From contig JAIWOS010000162.1 of NCBI GenBank assembly GCA_020217265.1, positions 1 through 14,162 on the forward strand: a stretch of 14,162 nucleotides of DNA. The letters run 5' to 3'. This document shows, piece by piece, positions 7,241 through 14,162 of this stretch. The position numbers and the translations under genes were made by a program. The notes beneath the pieces were generated by a model, which saw only the letters and a list, made by a program, of their open reading frames with translations, was not told the origin of the DNA and ran no database searches. This DNA comes from Thiobacillus sp. Its GTDB lineage: Bacteria > Pseudomonadota > Gammaproteobacteria > Burkholderiales > Thiobacillaceae. The stretch's first letter is position 1, and each line of letters begins with the position of its first letter.

Positions 7241-8164
7241 ATGAAACTCGCATTCGTATTCCCGGGGCAGGGCTCGCAATCGGTTGGCATGATGGCGGGC
7301 TGGGGCGAACGCACTGAAGTCCGTGAGACCTTTCAGGAAGCGTCCGACGCCCTGGGGTTTGATCTGTGGGCGATGGTCGCCTACGGCCCGGCCGAGGTGC
7401 TGAACCAGACCGTGAACACGCAGCCCGCGATGCTGGCCGCCGACATCGCCGCGTGGCGCGCCTGGCAGGCCGCAGGCGGCGCGACGCCTGCGCTGCTGGC
7501 GGGGCACAGCCTCGGCGAATACGCCGCGCTGGTGGCAGCAGGCGCGTTGGGTTTTGCCGATGCAATCAAGCTGGTGCGCTTTCGCGCCGAGGCGATGCAG
7601 GCGGCGGTGCCGGAAGGCGTCGGCGCGATGGCGGCGATTCTGGGGCTGGACGACGGCGCCGTGCGCGCGGCGTGTGCCGACGCGGCGGCGGGCGAAGTGG
7701 TCGAGGCGGTGAACCTCAATTCGCCCGGGCAGGTGGTGATCGCGGGCAACAAGGGGGCAGTCGAGCGCGCGATGGCGCTGGCGAAGGAAAAGGGCGCCAA
7801 GCGCGCGCTGCCGCTGCCGGTGTCGGTGCCCTCGCACTCCTCGCTGATGAAACCCGCCGCCGACCGACTGCTGGCGCATCTGGGGTCTATCGCAATCACA
7901 TCGCCGACGATTCCCGTACTGCACAACACCGACGTGGCTGCGCACGCCGAGCCGGAGGCGATCCGCATCGCGCTGGCGAAACAGCTGCATACCCCGGTGC
8001 GCTGGGTCGAGACGGTGCAGGCGCTTAAAGCCGCCGGTGTCGAGCGCGTGATCGAATGCGGGCCCGGCAAGGTGCTGGCGGGGCTCGCCAAGCGGATTGA
8101 TGACAGCCTGCCCGCCGTGGCGGTGTATGACGAGGCCAGCCTCGCGGCGGCGCTCGCTTCCTGA
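7241..8164 (+). CDS. fabD: Malonyl-CoA:ACP transacylase (FabD)
   Basis: A 307-residue transacylase that loads malonyl groups from CoA to ACP, supplying FabH and FabF. It starts KLAFVFPGQGSQSVGM, the oxyanion-loop signature. The nucleophile Ser90 sits in AGHSLGEY, Arg115 in LVRFRAEAMQ contacts the malonyl carboxylate, and His199 in VPSHSSLM completes the dyad. AVNLNSPGQVVIAG and ECGPGKVLAGL near the C-terminus are also typical. Length is that of the family. The ATG at 7241 follows fabH by 16 bases, with only a weak GAAG upstream. Its stop codon overlaps the Shine-Dalgarno sequence of fabG, so the two genes are tightly linked. Confidence 0.96.
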   Translation: MKLAFVFPGQGSQSVGMMAGWGERTEVRETFQEASDALGFDLWAMVAYGPAEVLNQTVNTQPAMLAADIAAWRAWQAAGGATPALLAGHSLGEYAALVAAGALGFADAIKLVRFRAEAMQAAVPEGVGAMAAILGLDDGAVRAACADAAAGEVVEAVNLNSPGQVVIAGNKGAVERAMALAKEKGAKRALPLPVSVPSHSSLMKPAADRLLAHLGSIAITSPTIPVLHNTDVAAHAEPEAIRIALAKQLHTPVRWVETVQALKAAGVERVIECGPGKVLAGLAKRIDDSLPAVAVYDEASLAAALAS

Positions 8165-8168
8165 GGAG
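8163..8168 (+). promoter_or_regulatory. Shine-Dalgarno of fabG
   Basis: GAGGAG overlaps the fabD stop codon. It is eight bases from the ATG at 8177 and five from a GTG at 8174, so it favours the ATG as the start. Confidence 0.75.
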
Positions 8169-8176
8169 ATTTCGTG

Positions 8177-8947
8177 ATGACGCAAGGACACGCCGTGCCC
8201 GGTTTCAATCTTGAAGGGCGGATTGCACTCGTTACCGGCGCGAGCCGGGGCATCGGCCAGGCGATCGCGCTGGCGCTGGGCGGCGCGGGTGCGACCGTGA
8301 TCGGCACCGCGACCAGCGACAGCGGCGCGCAGGCGATCAGCGATTACCTGGCCGCTGCCCACATCACGGGCCGTGGCATGAAGCTTGACGTCACCGATTC
8401 CGCCGAGGTCGATGCGGTCGTCGCCGCGATCGAAAAGGAGTTTGGCGCCATCGGCATCCTCGTCAACAACGCCGGCATTACCCGCGACAACCTGCTCATG
8501 CGCATGAAGGACGAGGAATGGGACGCCATCATGGCGACCAACCTCACGTCCGTGTTCCGCCTGTCGCGCGCCGTGTTGCGCGCGATGATGAAAGCGCGCA
8601 CGGGGCGCATCATCTCCATCGCCTCGGTGGTCGGCGCGATGGGCAATGCCGGACAGACCAACTACAGCGCAGCCAAGGCGGGCATCATGGGCTTCACCAA
8701 GTCGCTCGCGCGCGAAGTCGGCAGCCGCAACATCACCGTCAACTGCGTGGCGCCGGGTTTCATCGATACCGACATGACGCGTGCGCTGCCCGAGGCGCAA
8801 CGCCAGGCGCTGCTCGCCCATATTCCCCTGGGGCGACTGGGGGCGGTGGATGACATCGCGCAGGCCGTGCTGTTTCTGGCTTCGCCCGCAGCGGGCTATG
8901 TGTCCGGCACCACCTTGCATGTGAACGGTGGCATGTACATGGCGTGA
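8177..8947 (+). CDS. fabG: 3-oxoacyl-ACP reductase (FabG)
   Basis: A 256-residue short-chain dehydrogenase that uses NADPH to reduce 3-oxoacyl-ACP, the first reduction in each elongation cycle. The Rossmann cofactor loop TGASRGIG is at 20-27, LVNNAG at 95-100, and the catalytic Ser150, Tyr163 and Lys167 lie in ISIASVVG and TNYSAAKAG. The substrate-loop block VAPGFIDTDMT and the C-terminal GTTLHVNGGMYM are as in E. coli FabG. The N-terminus is about ten residues longer than in E. coli. I place the start at the ATG of 8177 because of Shine-Dalgarno spacing, though a GTG directly before it (8174) is in frame. The 86 bases after its stop hold the acpP promoter and hairpin. Confidence 0.95.
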   Translation: MTQGHAVPGFNLEGRIALVTGASRGIGQAIALALGGAGATVIGTATSDSGAQAISDYLAAAHITGRGMKLDVTDSAEVDAVVAAIEKEFGAIGILVNNAGITRDNLLMRMKDEEWDAIMATNLTSVFRLSRAVLRAMMKARTGRIISIASVVGAMGNAGQTNYSAAKAGIMGFTKSLAREVGSRNITVNCVAPGFIDTDMTRALPEAQRQALLAHIPLGRLGAVDDIAQAVLFLASPAAGYVSGTTLHVNGGMYMA

Positions 8948-8962
8948 ACGACACGGAAAGTT

Positions 8963-8971
8963 TGGTAAAAT
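8963..8971 (+). promoter_or_regulatory. Extended -10 promoter element for acpP
   Basis: TGGTAAAAT is a TGn-extended -10 box (TAAAAT at 8966-8971) just after the fabG stop. No good -35 is visible at 16-18 bases upstream, which extended -10 promoters can do without. Transcription would begin near 8978. An own promoter for acpP makes sense, since ACP is needed in large excess over the other Fab proteins. Confidence 0.5.
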
Positions 8972-8972
8972 C

Positions 8973-8993
8973 GCCCGGCTTAATTTTTCGGGC
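8973..8993 (+). other. Possible alternative hairpin in the acpP leader
   Basis: GCCCG (8973-8977) can pair with CGGGC (8989-8993) across an 11-base loop. The second arm shares four bases with the left arm of the terminator-like hairpin, so the two structures exclude each other. The stem is short. It would exist only in RNA that starts upstream, for instance read-through from fabG. This is a weak antiterminator candidate. Confidence 0.3.
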
Positions 8994-9017
8994 TTCAAGA
9001 AATTTGAAGCCCTTTTT
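8990..9017 (+). terminator. Intrinsic-terminator-like hairpin in the acpP leader
   Basis: GGGCTTCAA (8990-8998) and TTGAAGCCC (9004-9012) form a perfect nine-base-pair stem with loop GAAAT, directly followed by TTTTT (9013-9017). This is the full signature of a rho-independent terminator on the plus strand. It ends only about five bases before the acpP Shine-Dalgarno sequence and lies downstream of the candidate acpP promoter. It could end fabG transcripts, attenuate acpP, or serve as a processing or stabilising stem at the acpP mRNA 5' end. Confidence 0.75.
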
Positions 9018-9033
9018 CTAGAGAGGAGCAGTA

Positions 9034-9267
9034 ATGGATAACGTACAGCGTGTAATCAAGGTCGTCGCCGAACAACTGGGCGTGAACGAAGCGGACATCA
9101 AGAACGAGTCCTCCTTCGTGGGCGACCTGGGCGCCGACTCGCTGGACACGGTGGAACTGGTGATGGCGCTGGAAGAAGAATTCGGCTGCGAGATTCCCGA
9201 CGAAGAAGCCGAGAAGATCACCACCGTTCAGCAGGCGATCGACTACGTCAACAGCCATTCGAGCTGA
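9034..9267 (+). CDS. acpP: Acyl carrier protein
   Basis: A 77-residue acidic carrier protein that holds growing acyl chains on 4'-phosphopantetheine. The attachment residue is Ser36 in [13 protein letters not shown], the universal DSL motif. The helices that follow are rich in Glu ([19 protein letters not shown]), as in housekeeping ACPs of type II fatty acid synthesis. Length fits AcpP exactly. The ATG at 9034 is set by GAGGAG at 9023-9028, five bases upstream. The gene lies between fabG and fabF, the standard order, and probably has its own promoter and a terminator-like hairpin in the leader. The same ACP would serve PlsX, FabH, FabD, FabG and FabF encoded around it. Confidence 0.98.
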   Translation: MDNVQRVIKVVAEQLGVNEADIKNESSFVGDLGADSLDTVELVMALEEEFGCEIPDEEAEKITTVQQAIDYVNSHSS

Positions 9268-9283
9268 TCGTTCATTCGTCACG

Positions 9284-9290
9284 AAAAGGA
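9284..9290 (+). promoter_or_regulatory. Shine-Dalgarno of fabF
   Basis: AAAAGGA stands seven bases before the TTG at 9298, which supports that rare codon as the real start of fabF. Confidence 0.75.
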
Positions 9291-9297
9291 CCGTCTT

Positions 9298-10530
<1,233 letters not shown>

Positions 10531-10546
10531 CGCTGCCCGCGTTGCC

Positions 10547-11863
10547 GTGAACGCGCTGGCTCTCCGGGAATGGCCCTCGCGGCCTGACCTCTCGCGGCTG
10601 CAGGCAAGCAAGCCCGGGCGTTATCCCGGCCTCTTCGTCAGCAGTGGCGACAGCGGCTGGGACGTACTTTTCGCGTTTCCCCGTGAAGTGGCGCGCTTCG
10701 GCCCCGGCGATCTCGACGCGCTGCGGGCGCATCCCGCGATGCGACTGACTCCCGGATCATCTCCCGACGACGGGCCGACATTGCCGTTCGCGGGGGGCTG
10801 GCTGTGTGCCTTGTCCTATGAACTCGGCGGGCAGTTCGAGTCGAGCGCGGGGAGCGTTCCCGATGAGGCCGCCTACCCACAGGCCTGGCTGACGCGCATT
10901 CCGGCGGCGATCCTGATCGAGCGTTCGACCGCACGCTGCGTGCTGGTGGCCGAGGCGGGGCAAGCCGGACTGCTCGACGCCATGGCGGCGGATCTCGGCG
11001 CCACAGCGCTCCCGCTCCCCGAATTGCCGCGCCTCGACGTGCTGGAGGAGGATGCGCCGCATGTCTTCATGGAAGGCGTCGCACGCATCCAGTCCTACAT
11101 CCGTGCGGGCGACGTGTTCCAGGTCAACCTGTCGCGTGGCTGGCGTGGCGAATTCGCCGCACCCGTGCCGCCGGCTGCCCTGTTCGACGCGCTGATGCGG
11201 AAGAACCCGGCGCCCTTTTCCGCGCTGCTGCAGGTGGACGACTGGAGCATCGTCAGTTCGTCGCCCGAGCGCCTCGTCCGGCTGGGGCGTGACGGCTGGC
11301 TGGAAACCCGGCCCATCGCCGGCACCCATCCCCGCAGCGAGGATGCGGCCGAAGACGCGGCGCTGCGGGCACGGCTGGCAGCGCACCCCAAGGAGCAGGC
11401 CGAACACGTCATGCTGGTCGACCTCGAACGCAACGACCTCGGGCGCGTGTGCGAGCCGGGCAGCGTCGAGGTGGCCGCATTGATGGAAATCGCCAGTTAC
11501 CGCCATGTCCACCACATCGAATCCAGCGTGCGCGGGCGCGTGCGACCCGGCACCCGCATCTTCGACGCCTTGCGCGCGGTTTTCCCGGGCGGCACCATCA
11601 CCGGCTGTCCCAAGGTGCGCACCATGCAGATCATTCGCGAACTCGAAGCCGTGCCGCGCCGCAGCTATACCGGCAGCGTCGGCTACATCAACCTCGACGG
11701 CAGCTTCGACTTCAACATCCTCATCCGCAGCTTCTTGCTGCGCGGGCGCGAGCTCAGTTTCCGCGCCGGCGCCGGCATCGTCGCCGACTCCGTCGCCGAG
11801 CGCGAACTTGCGGAAACGCGCGCCAAGGCGCGCGGCCTCCTGCGGGCGCTGAACGCCGCATGA
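10547..11863 (+). CDS. pabB: Aminodeoxychorismate synthase component I (PabB), PIAGT type, GTG start
   Basis: A 438-residue chorismate-binding enzyme that makes 4-amino-4-deoxychorismate for p-aminobenzoate and folate. The N-terminal half has GGWLCALSYELGGQFE (83-98), typical of PabB. The chorismate-binding half shows SSSPERLVRL (237-246), PIAGT (256-260), HVMLVDLERNDLGRVC (287-302), FPGGTITGCPKVRTMQIIRELE (346-367) and AGAGIVADS (407-415). E. coli PabB has PIKGT with a catalytic Lys; here that residue is Ala258, as in anthranilate synthase TrpE. I still call PabB, because pabC follows directly, overlapping it, and because the N-terminal half and FPGGTITG block are PabB-like. PabA, which supplies ammonia, is not in the window. 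The GTG start at 10547 has no clear Shine-Dalgarno sequence; coupling to fabF is possible. Confidence 0.88.
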   Translation: MNALALREWPSRPDLSRLQASKPGRYPGLFVSSGDSGWDVLFAFPREVARFGPGDLDALRAHPAMRLTPGSSPDDGPTLPFAGGWLCALSYELGGQFESSAGSVPDEAAYPQAWLTRIPAAILIERSTARCVLVAEAGQAGLLDAMAADLGATALPLPELPRLDVLEEDAPHVFMEGVARIQSYIRAGDVFQVNLSRGWRGEFAAPVPPAALFDALMRKNPAPFSALLQVDDWSIVSSSPERLVRLGRDGWLETRPIAGTHPRSEDAAEDAALRARLAAHPKEQAEHVMLVDLERNDLGRVCEPGSVEVAALMEIASYRHVHHIESSVRGRVRPGTRIFDALRAVFPGGTITGCPKVRTMQIIRELEAVPRRSYTGSVGYINLDGSFDFNILIRSFLLRGRELSFRAGAGIVADSVAERELAETRAKARGLLRALNAA

Positions 11864-12649
11864 TGCTCGTCAACGGCCGGCCCGCCGAAACGATCGACGC
11901 GCGTGACCGCGGCCTTGCCTACGGCGACGGCGTATTTCGCACCCTGCGCGTTGAGGCCGGCGAGCCACTGTGGTGGCGCGATCATGCCGCCAAACTGGCG
12001 GCGGATTGCGCGGCGCTGGCACTGGCCTGTCCCGACCCCCAGGCGCTCCTTGCGGAAGTGAACGCGGTGGCCGGCCAGGGCGACTGTGTGGTGAAGCTGA
12101 TCGTCACGCGCGGCACCGGCGCACGCGGGTACGCCCCGCCAGAAGGGCCAGTCACCCGCATCGTGATGGCGGCCCCCGTGCCCGCGCACGGCCTGCCCGG
12201 GGCGCCGACCGATATCGCCGCGCGCACCTGCACCCTGCGGCTGGCGCGCCAGCCACGGCTGGCCGGCGTCAAGCATCTGAACCGGCTGGAAAATGTGCTG
12301 GCGCGCGCAGAATGGCGCGACCCCGAGATTTTCGAAGGCCTGCTGTGCGACGACACAGGCATGCTTGTCGGCGGCACCATGAGCAATCTGCTTTGGATGA
12401 AAGACGGCGAGCTGCGCACGCCCGACCAGAGCGCGAGCGGCGTCGCCGGCGTCGCGCTCGCCCGGCTGTTGCGGGCGGCGCCACGGCTGGGCATTCCGGC
12501 CCGGTTCGAGCGTCAGCCGCCAGCCGCTATACTCGACGCCGACGAAATCATGATCTGCAACAGCCTGATCGGCGTTCGCCGTGTCGCGCAACTCGATGGA
12601 ACGGTTCTGCCCGATGCCGGCTGGCGTGCACGCCTGAACGACGCCCTGT

Positions 12650-12666
<17 letters not shown>
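11860..12666 (+). CDS. pabC: Aminodeoxychorismate lyase (PabC)
   Basis: A 268-residue PLP enzyme of the class IV aminotransferase fold that splits aminodeoxychorismate into p-aminobenzoate and pyruvate. DRGLAYGDGVFRTLRV (16-31) and LVTRGTGARGY-like block (about 82-91) are family marks. The PLP lysine is Lys138 in LAGVKHLNRLENVLAR, which matches E. coli PabC closely. GTMSNLLW and DEIMICNSLIGV near the end also fit PabC rather than branched-chain or D-amino acid transaminases. The ATG at 11860 overlaps the pabB stop (ATGA) and gives the same N-terminal length as E. coli; an ATG directly after it (11863) is an alternative. The open frame extends far upstream into pabB, but that part has no PabC sequence. 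mltG begins inside the last 17 bases. Confidence 0.93.

Positions 12667-14162
<1,496 letters not shown>

Noticed and set aside
7214..8998. Minus-strand open frame (594 codons) opposite fabD and fabG
   Set aside because: It is a shadow frame across two well-supported genes, rich in His, Arg and Gly, with no recognisable domain.
11449..11859. N-terminal extension of PabC by 137 residues
   Set aside because: It is the out-of-frame shadow of pabB. PabC homology begins exactly at the ATG of 11860.

Overview
The window is GC-rich bacterial chromosome with dense coding, and its gene content and order are those of a betaproteobacterium. Protein signatures and layout fit the Nitrosomonadales/Hydrogenophilales side (Thiobacillus-like relatives), but the genus is an inference. 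No mobile element, CRISPR array, rRNA or tRNA is visible. I found no gap over about 120 bases; the largest lie between the divergent gene blocks (4449-4566), before acpP (8948-9033), before the Maf gene (1101-1179) and before plsX (5197-5248).

Left, minus strand (1-4448): read in transcription order this is a biotin carboxylase subunit (pycA), a carboxyltransferase subunit with a fused biotin carrier domain (pycB), a YceF-type Maf nucleotide pyrophosphatase, and an RsmI-like methyltransferase cut by the left edge. pycA and pycB together look like a two-subunit, anaplerotic pyruvate carboxylase.

Right, plus strand (4567-14162): this is the conserved yceD-rpmF-plsX-fabH-fabD-fabG-acpP-fabF cluster, followed by pabB, pabC, mltG and tmk (cut by the right edge). 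It links a ribosomal protein gene to phospholipid and fatty acid initiation and elongation, then to folate precursor (p-aminobenzoate) synthesis, peptidoglycan termination and dTTP synthesis. Several genes overlap by a few bases (plsX/fabH, pabB/pabC, pabC/mltG, mltG/tmk), which suggests translational coupling.

Regulation: a near-consensus sigma-70 promoter (TTGACA, 17 bp, TATTAT) lies between the divergent blocks and points at yceD. The short leader of acpP has an extended -10 element and then a strong intrinsic-terminator-like hairpin, directly ahead of the acpP ribosome binding site. Four starts are non-ATG: GTG for the methyltransferase and pabB, TTG for fabH and fabF.

I do not see an undescribed defence, mobile or biosynthetic system here; it is core chromosome. 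The points most worth a second look are the possible attenuator before acpP, the lysine-less PIAGT motif in PabB, the pyruvate carboxylase pair sitting between the Maf gene and yceD, and the divergent motif in the RsmI-like protein.
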